From Defluviitalea raffinosedens (lineage in GTDB: Bacteria; Bacillota; Clostridia; Lachnospirales; Defluviitaleaceae), in assembly GCF_016908775.1 (NCBI RefSeq), contig NZ_JAFBEP010000027.1, forward strand, positions 1 through 34,776: 34,776 bases of DNA, given 5' to 3'. The translations under genes and the position numbers were made by a program. This document shows positions 22,672 through 31,881 of the stretch, piece by piece; position 1 is the first letter of the stretch; the number at the start of each line of letters is the position of its first letter. The notes below the pieces were generated by a model, which was given only the letters and a program-made list of their open reading frames with translations, did not search any database and was not told the origin of the DNA.

Positions 22672-23730
22672 TTAGCTTATTGAGAATTTATAAATTGTAG
22701 TGTGTTTATACTCTTCCCCTGCTTTAAGAATAGGAGAAGGAAAATGTTTGTGTTTTAAAGAATTGGGGAAATATTGAGTTTCAAGGCATAATCCACCCCA
22801 TTTTTCATAAACAACTCCACCTTTTCCCTTGTCACAGCCATCAAAAGAATTACCAGAATAAAACTGCACACCAGGTTTTGTTGTATAAAATTCCATCAAT
22901 CTTCCGCTCTTGGGTTCATACAATTCTCCTGCTTTTTCTGGACTTTTGCCACTAACATTTAATACCCAGTTATGATCATAACCCTTAACATATTTTATTT
23001 GCTCATCGTCTGAATCAATTCCATCTCTGATTGGTCTTAAAGTAGTAAAATCCATAGGTGTTCCTTTAACATCCCTGATTTCTCCTGTAGGAATACACTC
23101 ATCATTAATCACAGTAAATTGATCTCCAGTAATCATGAGTTGATGATCTAGAATATCTCCTGAATCGTGACCAGCAAGATTAAAATAAGTATGGTTTGTA
23201 AGATTAACTACCGTATCTTTGTCGGAAACCGCGTAGTAATCAATTTTTAACTCATTTTTATCGTTTAAAGAATAGATGACTTTTACTTCAAGATTGCCAG
23301 GATAATTTTCTTCTCCGTCTTTGCTTAAATACGTAAGCTGTAATGCTTCTCCTTCTTCAGTTTTTATAATTTCCGGAGTCCATACCACTTTATCAAAACC
23401 TTTGATCCCACCATGAAGATGATTATTACCGTCATTCTTAACCAGATGATATACTTGTCCATTAAGCTCAAACTCAGCATTTTCTATTCGATTCGCATGA
23501 CGTCCAATGATTGCTCCAAAATAAGGACCTGGTTTCTGATAGCTATCCAGATTGTCAAATCCAAGGGCTATATCATCTACTTTTCCATTTTTATCCGGTA
23601 CAAAAATAGAGACGATAATCCCTCCAAAATTAGTAATTTCTGTGCTCATTCCTTGAGCATTTGAGAGTTTGAAGATAAACACCTCTGTTCCGTCTTTTGT
23701 TGTTCCAAAACTTCTTTTTGTAATCTCCAT
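22672..23730 (-). CDS. galM: Aldose 1-epimerase (mutarotase)
   Basis: 352 residues interconverting alpha and beta anomers of galactose/glucose in the cytoplasm. Catalytic residues are visible: His106 (NNHLHGG), His180 (NLTNHTYFNLAG) and the general base Glu317 (LCLETQYFPNS), with the sugar-binding Asp252 (DHNWVLN). The length is normal for the family. GGAGGG lies six bases before the ATG. It follows the carboxypeptidase gene by 41 bases and may share its transcript. No other galactose-pathway gene is present in the window. Confidence 0.95.
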   Translation of the reverse strand: MEITKRSFGTTKDGTEVFIFKLSNAQGMSTEITNFGGIIVSIFVPDKNGKVDDIALGFDNLDSYQKPGPYFGAIIGRHANRIENAEFELNGQVYHLVKNDGNNHLHGGIKGFDKVVWTPEIIKTEEGEALQLTYLSKDGEENYPGNLEVKVIYSLNDKNELKIDYYAVSDKDTVVNLTNHTYFNLAGHDSGDILDHQLMITGDQFTVINDECIPTGEIRDVKGTPMDFTTLRPIRDGIDSDDEQIKYVKGYDHNWVLNVSGKSPEKAGELYEPKSGRLMEFYTTKPGVQFYSGNSFDGCDKGKGGVVYEKWGGLCLETQYFPNSLKHKHFPSPILKAGEEYKHTTIYKFSIS

Positions 23731-23771
23731 ACTTTTCCCTCCAAAATATTAAAATAATTTATATAAATGAA

Positions 23772-25067
23772 CTATTTAAAATGAAGGCCTCTTCGATTCT
23801 TTCTTTTTCTGATTGCATTAGAAATCATGGTTATAATAAAAACACCACCTATTCCGCCGCACCAATAAGGAACTGCATTAAGAGAAAACATTACATCCCA
23901 AATGGTACGTTTTTCTATTCCATATTTAGCAATAAGCTCTATTTTCGACAATTCTTCTCCGTTCAAAGTAAAAGTGACTGCTCCAACTGTCTGTCCCTCT
24001 GTAATCGGTGCTACGAGGGGCTCCTGGTTCCAGGAAATTTTTTTCTCTATGTGAGAAATATCATCTTTATGAAATAATCCTGTAAAATCTTCTTTGATCA
24101 GAACTTCCAATTCAGAAGGTCCTTTTGGAGAATGCTTTTCTACATATACTCGATCAATCACATCTCCTTTTTTAGCAACTTGATAATATTTAAAATTCTC
24201 AAATCCATAATCAAATAAGGTTTTCGCATCATTCCATCGAGCATCCGTAGGAGATTTTAATAATACGGCAATTAAATTCATATGATCTTTTGTTGCTGAA
24301 GCAACAAGACATTCCCCTGCCTCATCAGTGAATCCCGTCTTTACTCCAGTGGCATAAGGGTAATATGTGTCACTATTTCTTGAATCTAAAAGTAAATTTC
24401 TATTTCTGAAAGAAAATTTTCGTTGATTTGGGCTGGATGAGTTCCCTATATCTGCAGTAGGTTGTTTTACAATCTCTTTGAATGCAGGATTTTTTAAAGC
24501 CTCCCTTGTAATTAAGGCTAAATCATAAGCTGTTGTATAGTGGTTTTCGTTATGATACCCATGTGGATTGACAAAATACGAATCTTTTACTCCTATTTCC
24601 TTGGCTCTTTCATTCATCATATTGGCAAATTGTGCAATGGCACTGTTAAGATCCAGTTCATTATTGCCAGTAGTTTTTTTCGATATATACGAAGCAATAA
24701 CATATGCAGAATCATTACCTGAAGGCAATAATAAAGATGTCAGCAAGTCTTTTAAAGTAATTTCGTCTCCAGGATTATGTCCTGCTTTACTTGCATCTAA
24801 AGGTACTTGATACACTTCATTACCTACTTTAATAACCTCATTTAAATCTGCATTTTCTAAAGCAATTAATGCAGTCAGTATTTTTGTGGTACTGGCCGGA
24901 TACATTTTTTGAGTTGAATTTTTCTCATATAATACTTTACCGGTATTCTCTTCAATTAAAATTACTGCTTCTGATTGTAAAGGTAATGAAACTTCCTGAG
25001 CAGCAATAGGAATAAAATTCATCAGGAAAAACACAAAGGTCAATGCAATGCAAAACTTTCGTCTCAT
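23772..25067 (-). CDS. D-alanyl-D-alanine carboxypeptidase (PBP5/DacF type)
   Basis: 431 residues. A signal peptide (about 1-23) exports the enzyme, which trims the terminal D-Ala of peptidoglycan stem peptides. The penicillin-binding motifs are complete: S59-T-T-K62, S116-G-N118 and K243-T-G245. A C-terminal region of about 120 residues (PBP5_C-like) leads to a membrane segment (about 402-420) and an Arg/Lys-rich tail, a transmembrane anchor in place of the usual amphipathic helix. AGGAG lies upstream of the ATG. A candidate promoter lies at 25119-25146. Confidence 0.94.
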   Translation of the reverse strand: MRRKFCIALTFVFFLMNFIPIAAQEVSLPLQSEAVILIEENTGKVLYEKNSTQKMYPASTTKILTALIALENADLNEVIKVGNEVYQVPLDASKAGHNPGDEITLKDLLTSLLLPSGNDSAYVIASYISKKTTGNNELDLNSAIAQFANMMNERAKEIGVKDSYFVNPHGYHNENHYTTAYDLALITREALKNPAFKEIVKQPTADIGNSSSPNQRKFSFRNRNLLLDSRNSDTYYPYATGVKTGFTDEAGECLVASATKDHMNLIAVLLKSPTDARWNDAKTLFDYGFENFKYYQVAKKGDVIDRVYVEKHSPKGPSELEVLIKEDFTGLFHKDDISHIEKKISWNQEPLVAPITEGQTVGAVTFTLNGEELSKIELIAKYGIEKRTIWDVMFSLNAVPYWCGGIGGVFIITMISNAIRKRKNRRGLHFK

Positions 25068-25118
25068 AATGTAAGCTCCTTCCGTTGCGCTTTTTATAAA
25101 TCATGATAACCAGTACTC

Positions 25119-25146
25119 ATTGTACCATAAAAAAGTAATAATTACA
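25119..25146 (-). promoter_or_regulatory. Candidate promoter of the carboxypeptidase gene
   Basis: The minus strand has TGTAAT (25146-25141), a 16-base spacer ending in TGG, then TACAAT (25124-25119), giving an extended -10. Confidence 0.4.
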
Positions 25147-25209
25147 TCTATTTATTCAATTCCGTTTTCCAATTTTTAAGGAAAAAAGCATCATAACCGA
25201 TTAATAACC

Positions 25210-25243
25210 AAAAAAAGTTAGTATCCCGGGGATACTAACTTTT
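25210..25243 (-). terminator. Terminator of the Fe-alcohol dehydrogenase gene
   Basis: The minus strand has perfect 13-bp arms AAAAGTTAGTATC / GATACTAACTTTT around a GC-rich centre, followed by further Ts. It lies nine bases after the dehydrogenase stop codon. Confidence 0.85.
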
Positions 25244-25251
25244 AACTTCTA

Positions 25252-26421
25252 TTATTGAGCCAGTTTTAAAATATTGTAAACATCTTGCTTTCCAAGCTTT
25301 ACAAAATTTCCTAATGTCCTTCTGTCCGAATCTGTACCTTTGTCCGCCATTTCTTCCAACCTGTCATCGGTAATTCCCAAACCTTCTAGACGAATTGGAA
25401 GTCCTATGGTTTTAAAGAATTCTTCCAGTTTTTCAATACCTTGTAATGCTGTTTTTTCAGGATCAAAGAAATCTTGCTCAACATTCCATACCCTAACGGC
25501 AAATTGAACAAATCTATTTATATCATGTTTATAGACATATTTCATCCATGCAGGAAAAACAACAGCTAATCCTGCCCCATGGGCAACATCATAGATTCCA
25601 CTGATTTCATGTTCAATACTATGGGAAGCCCAATCTCCAACTCTTCCTGTGCTAAACAAATTATTGTGAGCCACGGTTCCTGCCCACATTACTTGTGCCC
25701 AAGCTTCATAATTCGTAGAGTCTTCAAGAACTATCGGAACATATTTAATAATGGTTTTCATCGTTGATTCAATCAGTCTGTCTATCAATTCAACACTTTT
25801 CGTATTTGTAAAATATCTTTCCATCAAATGGGCTAAAATATCAGCTGCGCCACAAGCTACCTGATATTTGGGCAGTGTAAAGGCAAGTTCAGGATTAAGT
25901 ATTGAAAATCTGGGATAGATAACAGTTGAATCGACAGACCTTTTATACCAGCCATCTTCATTGGTGATCACAGAACCTGTGCTGGATTCACTACCTGCAG
26001 CTGGAATCGTTAAAATAGTTCCTATAGGAAGAGCAGCCTCAGGAACAGCTTTCCCGGTATAAAAATCCCAAACATCTCCATCATAAACAGTACCCATGGC
26101 AATAGCCTTCGCAGAATCAATTACACTTCCTCCGCCAACGGCTAAAATAAAATCAATATTATTTTCACGGCAAATTTTGATACCTTCTCTCACGAGACTT
26201 AATCTTGGATTAGGTTTTACACCAGGAAGTTCTATGTATTCAATTTCTGCAGCTTTTAAAGATGCAACCACTCTATCATACAACCCTGTTTTTTTGATAC
26301 TTCCCCCACCATAATGAAGCAAAATTTTCTTGCTATAATTTCTTACTTCTTCCCCAACTGAATTTTCCATGTCTTTTCCAAAAATAATTTTTGTAGGGTT
26401 CTCAAAGATAAAATTGTCCAT
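25252..26421 (-). CDS. Iron-containing alcohol dehydrogenase, butanol dehydrogenase-like
   Basis: 389 residues, group III Fe-dependent dehydrogenase. GGGSVID (96-102) binds the NAD(P) cofactor. Metal ligands are Asp194, His198, His267 and His281, with the 14-residue spacing of the last pair seen in the family. Length and sequence are like clostridial BdhA/BdhB and YqhD enzymes that reduce aldehydes to alcohols. The Gly39/Ser41 region (GGGSIKKTG) fits the subgroup, but NADH or NADPH preference cannot be read safely. AGGAGG lies eight bases before the ATG. It sits 81 bases downstream of the chemoreceptor gene. Confidence 0.92.
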   Translation of the reverse strand: MDNFIFENPTKIIFGKDMENSVGEEVRNYSKKILLHYGGGSIKKTGLYDRVVASLKAAEIEYIELPGVKPNPRLSLVREGIKICRENNIDFILAVGGGSVIDSAKAIAMGTVYDGDVWDFYTGKAVPEAALPIGTILTIPAAGSESSTGSVITNEDGWYKRSVDSTVIYPRFSILNPELAFTLPKYQVACGAADILAHLMERYFTNTKSVELIDRLIESTMKTIIKYVPIVLEDSTNYEAWAQVMWAGTVAHNNLFSTGRVGDWASHSIEHEISGIYDVAHGAGLAVVFPAWMKYVYKHDINRFVQFAVRVWNVEQDFFDPEKTALQGIEKLEEFFKTIGLPIRLEGLGITDDRLEEMADKGTDSDRRTLGNFVKLGKQDVYNILKLAQ

Positions 26422-26502
26422 AAGCGCTTCCTCCTAAAATGTAATTATATTATTCTTAATTAAATTTAATCCTAATAATTCCCCCCTTTTTATACATATT
26501 AC

Positions 26503-28614
26503 TTATATTTTAAACCGAGATAAAGAATTATTCAAGTTTTCGATGGCCGAAGACAAATCATTGGCTAATACAGCTAATTGCTCGGCTGAACTGGTTTGCT
26601 CTTCACTTGTTGCAGTAACTTCTTCTATAGAAGCAGCTGATTGCTGTACAATAGATGAAATATAATCGATCGCTTCAACCGTTTGCTGTTTCTGCCCTTC
26701 AATATCCTGAATCTTATCATTTATATCTTCTATCTGAGTAATCATTTTTTGTATAGACTGCGCCATTTCATTAAAAGCCTGATCTGTTTTATATACGATT
26801 TCCTTTTGCTCTTCAAATATTTCGTCAGAAGTTTTAACAACAGATACTGTTCTCTCAGTCTTAAGTTGGATATTAGATATAATTTGGCTTATCGTTCCAG
26901 TTGCATCCTTAGTTCCCTGAGCCAATTTACGGATTTCTTCTGCTACAACTGCAAAACCTTTCCCCGCTTCCCCTGCTCTTGCCGCTTCAATCGCTGCATT
27001 TAAAGCTAGAAGGTTTGTTTGCTCACTAATTCCAGTAATGACCTTTACAACTTGAATAATTTCTTTTGCTTCTTCATTTAATTCTTGTATCTCTCTATTA
27101 ATTTTATTGGTAGATTCTATTGCATTTTTTGTTTTCTCATTTAACTGGTCCATGGTTTTGGCTGCATAGTCCCTGGAAGCTTCGGTATGTTCAATCGTTT
27201 TCATAATATCTTCAATTCTTTTTACAACATGGTTAATATTATTTGCCAGATAATCCATCAATGCATTCGTATTTTCTGCCTGCTTTGCCTGTTCTGCTGC
27301 TCCTTCTGCCAATTCATTGATAGCACTGGCAACTTGACTGGCTGCCAAAGCGGATTGCTCTGAAGAACTCTTTATAATATTTGCATCTTGCTCTACTTTC
27401 TTCGTTATACTGTCGGTTTCCAAAAGTAAATTTCTAATATTTTTGATCATGTTATTAAAACTGACCGATAATTTTCCTATTTCATTCTTTCCCGTAAGAT
27501 CCAATGATACTGTCAAATCTCCCTGTTCTACTTTTCCCATAAGGTTCATAATCGTTCTAAGAGGATTGGATATACTTAATGATATAAGAATTCCAATGGC
27601 TACAGAAATCAAAATGCAGATAAGTCCTATCCAAATAATACTATTTTTTACTCTCTTCATTTCTGCCATTAAAGATGAAATCGGCTCTTTAGTTATAACT
27701 TTCCACCCATTTTTGGTGGTAGAATAACTTATTATATTACCGTTATCTCTGAAATTACCGGATAAATTTTCTCCATATATTTTGTCTAAATATTCATCCG
27801 TTACCTCAGTACCTATATTATCTGTATTTAGGTCTCCGATTATATTTTTATTTTGGTTTAATAAAAATATATTTGCATTATTGTTTAACTCCATATCTTC
27901 AAATAAGGAAGTGATCTCTTCAGAGCTGATATAAACTGCCAAAATCGCCATAGGTTTAATATCGACAATATTTTTTATAGATTTTAATAAAATGATATAG
28001 CTATATGAATCATTTAAGCCAGTAACCCATACAATTTCATCATCTGTCGATTGATTAACAATTTCTCTGTATATTTCTCCATATTCTGAATTCAACGTCT
28101 CAATTGTATTGCTTCCTCCTAAATTTATGTTTGTGCCAAATGTCTGTCCATTATCTTTATAAATATTAATACCTTTTATGCTATTATTGGAATTTTCAAT
28201 AGTGAATAAAATATTATCTATTTCTATTTCAGTGTTAATCTTCTCAACTAAGTTGTCGAATTTGTCTTTTCGAAGATAATCAATCAGCGTACTGTTATAC
28301 TGAATCATCTTTGGTATATTTTCTATTTCTTTAATTTTTAAATCAATATTTTTAGCCAGTTGCTGAACCATTTTTTCAGAGTAGAAGCCTACTTTTTGCT
28401 CTACAGTTTTTTCTGCATTAATATATGAAAATCCTGCAATCAGAAGCAATGGTACAATACTTAATACAATAAAAGAAGCAATCAATTTTTGCGCAATACC
28501 TATATTATTTTGAAAATTTATCCCTAAATTTAATTTCATCGGCTTCACTATACGCTTTTTCTTATTTTTTTTGGATTCTGGCTTAACTTTAAAGAGATTT
28601 TTTCTTTTCAGCAT
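26503..28614 (-). CDS. Methyl-accepting chemotaxis protein
   Basis: 703 residues. TM1 is at about 41-63 and TM2 at about 324-348; they enclose an extracellular sensor domain of about 260 residues, probably of the dCache type. A HAMP domain follows (about 348-400). The signalling hairpin tip is visible at [20 protein letters not shown] and [15 protein letters not shown] (531-565), flanked by long helices. An unusual basic, Lys-rich cytoplasmic leader of about 35 residues precedes TM1. The ligand is unknown. No che or flagellar genes are in the window. GGGGGA lies upstream of the ATG. Confidence 0.93.
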   Translation of the reverse strand: MLKRKNLFKVKPESKKNKKKRIVKPMKLNLGINFQNNIGIAQKLIASFIVLSIVPLLLIAGFSYINAEKTVEQKVGFYSEKMVQQLAKNIDLKIKEIENIPKMIQYNSTLIDYLRKDKFDNLVEKINTEIEIDNILFTIENSNNSIKGINIYKDNGQTFGTNINLGGSNTIETLNSEYGEIYREIVNQSTDDEIVWVTGLNDSYSYIILLKSIKNIVDIKPMAILAVYISSEEITSLFEDMELNNNANIFLLNQNKNIIGDLNTDNIGTEVTDEYLDKIYGENLSGNFRDNGNIISYSTTKNGWKVITKEPISSLMAEMKRVKNSIIWIGLICILISVAIGILISLSISNPLRTIMNLMGKVEQGDLTVSLDLTGKNEIGKLSVSFNNMIKNIRNLLLETDSITKKVEQDANIIKSSSEQSALAASQVASAINELAEGAAEQAKQAENTNALMDYLANNINHVVKRIEDIMKTIEHTEASRDYAAKTMDQLNEKTKNAIESTNKINREIQELNEEAKEIIQVVKVITGISEQTNLLALNAAIEAARAGEAGKGFAVVAEEIRKLAQGTKDATGTISQIISNIQLKTERTVSVVKTSDEIFEEQKEIVYKTDQAFNEMAQSIQKMITQIEDINDKIQDIEGQKQQTVEAIDYISSIVQQSAASIEEVTATSEEQTSSAEQLAVLANDLSSAIENLNNSLSRFKI

Positions 28615-28893
28615 AACTATTCCCCCATCTTAGTAGACTCAACAAAAATCAAACTACTTATTGAAATATTATATATTAAAATCCTATAAAAAAATAGCCT
28701 ATATAATTATGGTATATAGTGAAAAAATAACTATTTAAAATGGTATTATAAGTTAATGAATATATGTTGAAATTATAGATATTATAAGAAATAACTTTAA
28801 TCAATTAAATATACAAAATAAATTAAAATATAATAGAATTTTTAATCATAACATATAATTTAATAAGCATTTTTAATCTTTAGGAGAATATCC

Positions 28894-29247
28894 ATGCGAA
28901 AGAAAATTATGGTTAATAATATAATTTTTTTATGTATTTTATACCTTTTCGTCGCTTCAGGTTTTGCCCTCATATACTTGGTGGTAGATTCTTTGAATTT
29001 AGGATTTATTAAAGATCATTATTCCTCACTTCTTCATCAGCAGCAGTTCGTAGATAAAGTTACCCGATCCTTTTATTTTAGCATTACAACCTTATTTTCA
29101 GTTGGATATGGGGATATGACTCCCTTTGGACTCTCAAAAGGAATCGCAATTTTTGAATCTTTGATCGGCTATGTTCTTCCTTATGTAATGGTATTGAACT
29201 ATATTTTGTACAATCCTAAATTTTTCAGAAAACATTTAAATAAATAA
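28894..29247 (+). CDS. Two-TM potassium-channel-like protein
   Basis: 117 residues with two hydrophobic helices (about 9-31 and 83-105) around a pore loop TTLFSVGYGDMTP (65-77), a K+ selectivity-filter sequence (VGYGD). There is no RCK/TrkA-N domain, so it is a minimal pore, probably a homotetramer. AGGAGA lies six bases before the ATG. The 279-base gap upstream (28615-28893) is very AT-rich, with several TATAAT-like hexamers but no unique promoter and no riboswitch that I can recognise. The family fit is good; ion selectivity is inferred from the filter. Confidence 0.85.
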   Translation: MRKKIMVNNIIFLCILYLFVASGFALIYLVVDSLNLGFIKDHYSSLLHQQQFVDKVTRSFYFSITTLFSVGYGDMTPFGLSKGIAIFESLIGYVLPYVMVLNYILYNPKFFRKHLNK

Positions 29248-29280
29248 TAATTAAAAACTTAAATTTATTGAATAAATCTA

Positions 29281-29309
29281 TTTACAAAATCCATTTCATG
29301 TGTTTTAAT
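29281..29309 (+). promoter_or_regulatory. Promoter of the uracil permease transcript
   Basis: TTTACA (29281-29286), a 17-base spacer ending in TGT and TTTAAT (29304-29309). Transcription would start near 29316, immediately before the structured leader. Confidence 0.6.
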
Positions 29310-29323
29310 GTATTCAGCAAAAA

Positions 29324-29410
29324 AAATCTTTAAACTCGGTACAGAGATACCAGTAAGATTTATCATATTTCTTAGCGTGTAAATTGGGGCTCGCCTAAGC
29401 TGAAATGTAT
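29324..29410 (+). promoter_or_regulatory. Structured leader with PyrR-like binding stem-loop
   Basis: AAATCTT (29324-29330) pairs with AAGATTT (29355-29361). Above a purine-containing internal bulge sits a GGTA/TACC stem closed by a CAGAGA hexaloop (29342-29347), the loop sequence and bulged-stem form that I associate with PyrR-binding RNAs. A second long imperfect stem follows (about 29365-29410, CTTAG/CTAAG). AAGATT at 29355 could alternatively pair with AATCTT at 29411, the left arm of the terminator, giving an antiterminator. The closing pair is A-U where the PyrR consensus has C-G, so the assignment is tentative. Confidence 0.5.
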
Positions 29411-29438
29411 AATCTTGCTGTGTGCAGGATTTTTTTTT
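29411..29438 (+). terminator. Leader terminator (attenuator) before the uracil permease
   Basis: AATCTTGC / GCAGGATT (one wobble) with a TGTGT loop, followed by an unbroken run of nine Ts, ends 48 bases before the permease start codon. A terminator in this place, downstream of its promoter, indicates transcription attenuation. Confidence 0.8.
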
Positions 29439-29486
29439 GCAGTTTTTTAAAACTACAAAAAATTACAAAATTCAGGAGGTAGCATT

Positions 29487-30860
29487 ATGACAACAAACAA
29501 TAAGGTAATAGGTTATTTACCTGATGAAAGACCACCGTTTTTTGAACTCATTTTATTTGCACTGCAACAAATCGTAGTAATGTTTCCGGCAACAGTTTTA
29601 GTTGCTCTGATCACAGGATTCCATGTATCCACAACAATATTTGCCAGCGGACTTGCCACTCTGGGATTTATACTGGTTACAGGAAGAAAAATTCCATTAT
29701 ACTATGGTTCAAGTTTTTCCTACATTTCTGCAATTGCTTCAATCATGAGTGCAGAAGCATACGCTAATTATACACTGAATGACAAAATTTCAATCGCTCA
29801 ATTTGGTATTATTATGTCAGGACTTGTTTCAATTGCTGCAGGTATAATTATTAACAAAAGTGGTAAAAAAGTCATAGATAAAGTTCTTCCTCCTACAGTA
29901 ACAGGAAGTATTGCAATCATTATAGGTTTATCTTTATCTGCAAATGCTTTAGGCAATGCGTCTACTATTCCTCAAAACATTTCTGAAGCAACCCAGGGAG
30001 CTGCAACTAACTGGGCATGGGTAATAGCCATCATCACTTTATTAGCAACCATATTGTATTCAGTTTATCTTAAAGGCAAACTAAGTCAGCTTCCAATCTT
30101 ATTTGGTTTATGTACAGGATATGTATCCGCTCTTATTATAGGAGCCGTAACAGGTATACCTTTTGTAAGCTTTAATACAATAGAATCTACCAGTTTTATA
30201 AGTCTTCCAATCTTTACTTTTCCAAAGCCATCATGGGCAGCAGTCGTTGCAATTATGCCTATAGCCATTGCAACAGTCCCGGAATCAACCGCCCATATCT
30301 ATCAATTGGATATCTATGTAAATGACCTGGCTAAAAAGAAAGGTTCAAAGACAAAATATGATTTGGAAAACAAACTAGGATTAAATCTTATCGGGGACGG
30401 AATCGGAGACATTATATCCGCATTAATTGGAGGCCCTGCAGGAACAAATTACGGTGAGAATATCAGTGCCATGGCTATTTCAAAGAATTTCTCTGTACCA
30501 GTTCTTATAGCAGCATCCATCATCACAATGATTATTTCATGCTTTACCCCTCTGATTAATATTGTTTATTCTATACCAACTTGTGTAATCGGAGGACTTT
30601 CTATATATCTCTTTGGTGTGATCGCTGCGCAAGGGATTACTATCATGATGGACAAGCAAGTAGATATGTTCAGTTCCAAAAATCTTGCTGTGATCGCAGT
30701 TATTTTAATTATCGGCTTAGGTGGTACCTTCAATTTTGAAGGTGGAATGATTCCGATGTTCGGAACTCAATTCCCCGCTTTAGCTACAGCAGCTGTGGTA
30801 GGTATCCTTTTAAATCTCTTACTTTCTATGGGACAAAACGAATCCCCTGAGATTGAATAA
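29487..30860 (+). CDS. Uracil/xanthine permease, NCS2 family (UraA-like)
   Basis: 457 residues with about 14 hydrophobic segments. QQIVVMFPATVLVALITGF and IPLYYGSSFSYISAIASI match the first repeat of UraA-type H+/nucleobase symporters. Substrate-contacting Glu266 (TVPESTAH) and Glu324 (NYGENISAMA) are in the positions seen in UraA. Uracil is the likelier substrate because the leader looks like a PyrR-type attenuator, but xanthine cannot be excluded. AGGAGG lies seven bases before the ATG. Confidence 0.88.
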   Translation: MTTNNKVIGYLPDERPPFFELILFALQQIVVMFPATVLVALITGFHVSTTIFASGLATLGFILVTGRKIPLYYGSSFSYISAIASIMSAEAYANYTLNDKISIAQFGIIMSGLVSIAAGIIINKSGKKVIDKVLPPTVTGSIAIIIGLSLSANALGNASTIPQNISEATQGAATNWAWVIAIITLLATILYSVYLKGKLSQLPILFGLCTGYVSALIIGAVTGIPFVSFNTIESTSFISLPIFTFPKPSWAAVVAIMPIAIATVPESTAHIYQLDIYVNDLAKKKGSKTKYDLENKLGLNLIGDGIGDIISALIGGPAGTNYGENISAMAISKNFSVPVLIAASIITMIISCFTPLINIVYSIPTCVIGGLSIYLFGVIAAQGITIMMDKQVDMFSSKNLAVIAVILIIGLGGTFNFEGGMIPMFGTQFPALATAAVVGILLNLLLSMGQNESPEIE

Positions 30861-30907
30861 AAAAATGCCTCTTGTTGGGTGAAAATGAACACAGCAAGAG
30901 GCATTTT
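30861..30907. terminator. Bidirectional terminator after the permease gene
   Basis: AAAAATGCCTCTTG (30861-30874) and CAAGAGGCATTTTT (30894-30907) form a perfect 14-bp stem flanked by A and T runs. It serves the permease on the right strand and the ftsX transcript on the left strand. Confidence 0.85.
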
Positions 30908-30977
30908 TATGATAATGATCCAGTTCCTGCGGAATCCAATTTCTTTTTAATGTTTGCAAATCTTCTGTTACTTTTCG

Positions 30978-30994
30978 GGATCCCCCTGGGATCC
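30978..30994 (-). terminator. GC-rich hairpin just after ftsX
   Basis: GGATCCC / GGGATCC with a 3-base loop lies five bases after the ftsX stop codon. There is no T run, so it is a 3'-end hairpin more than a complete terminator. Confidence 0.35.
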
Positions 30995-30999
30995 TCTCT

Positions 31000-31881
31000 C
31001 TACTTTGAAGAAGATATTCCAATCATGCTTCCAATGATCCCCAGAACTATACTTATAGATAAAATAATTAACACTAAATCCTGCATCATGACTTGGAAAG
31101 GAGGCAAAGGAATGAATGGGAGCGGTCCTGACAGATAATTATAAATTTGGATCAAGACCATATATGTCAAAGTAGAAGCAATGGCCCCTCCTCCAAAAGT
31201 TAATAGCAATCCTACTATTAAAAAAGGTAAGGCAATGAAGGCTTCCGAAGCTCCTAATAGTCTTAAAGTGTTAATTTCTTCTTTGTAATTGTAAATTCCC
31301 TGTCTTATAATGTGTGAAATAATGACAACTGTAGAAATACCAACAGCTGCAATAAAAAATGCTCCTAAAATCTCAAAAGCACGTGCAATACTTCGCAGCC
31401 GAGTGAGAATCTCTCTGTTATCTCTGATATACCGAACCTCAGAAATCAATTTTAATTCTTTATGAATCGATTCGATTTTTTCAATATCAATTTTGGCTTC
31501 AAAGAAAGAATGAAAAGGATTGTCCTCAAAATATTCCAAGACTTTTGCATCTTCCCCTAATACTTTTTCCATTCTTTCATAGGCTTCCTCTTTTTGAACA
31601 ATTCTTGTTTCTATGATCCCATCAATTGAATTGATTTTTTCCATCACTTTTTCCAAATTTATATCATCAAGATTTTCATCCGTATATATATTGATCTGGG
31701 CTTCCTCCTGAATTAAAGTCAATACTTCTGTACTAATACTCCATCCGGAAATAACCAAAGAAAGAATAAATAAAATAAGCCCTATACTAAAGAGAGAAAG
31801 CACATTGGACCAAAAGGTCAGTTTAAAAATTGTTTTTGCCTCTTTTATGAAATATCCTGTGTTATAAATAATGTTTTTCAT
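31000..31881 (-). CDS. ftsX: Cell-division ABC permease FtsX
   Basis: 293 residues: an N-terminal cytoplasmic stretch, TM1 (about 23-46), an extracytoplasmic domain of about 125 residues (QINIYTDENL to RYIRDNREILTRL), then three helices (about 170-190, 215-240 and 265-288). FtsX passes the ATPase cycle of FtsE to wall hydrolases or their regulators outside the membrane. The start codon overlaps the ftsE stop by one base (TAATG). It is the last gene of a leftward coiled-coil protein-ftsE-ftsX operon. Confidence 0.93.
   Translation of the reverse strand: MKNIIYNTGYFIKEAKTIFKLTFWSNVLSLFSIGLILFILSLVISGWSISTEVLTLIQEEAQINIYTDENLDDINLEKVMEKINSIDGIIETRIVQKEEAYERMEKVLGEDAKVLEYFEDNPFHSFFEAKIDIEKIESIHKELKLISEVRYIRDNREILTRLRSIARAFEILGAFFIAAVGISTVVIISHIIRQGIYNYKEEINTLRLLGASEAFIALPFLIVGLLLTFGGGAIASTLTYMVLIQIYNYLSGPLPFIPLPPFQVMMQDLVLIILSISIVLGIIGSMIGISSSK

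Noticed and set aside
30872-31138. 88-codon frame over the permease terminator and ftsX 3' end
   Set aside because: It starts inside the bidirectional terminator hairpin and is antisense to ftsX; no ribosome site.
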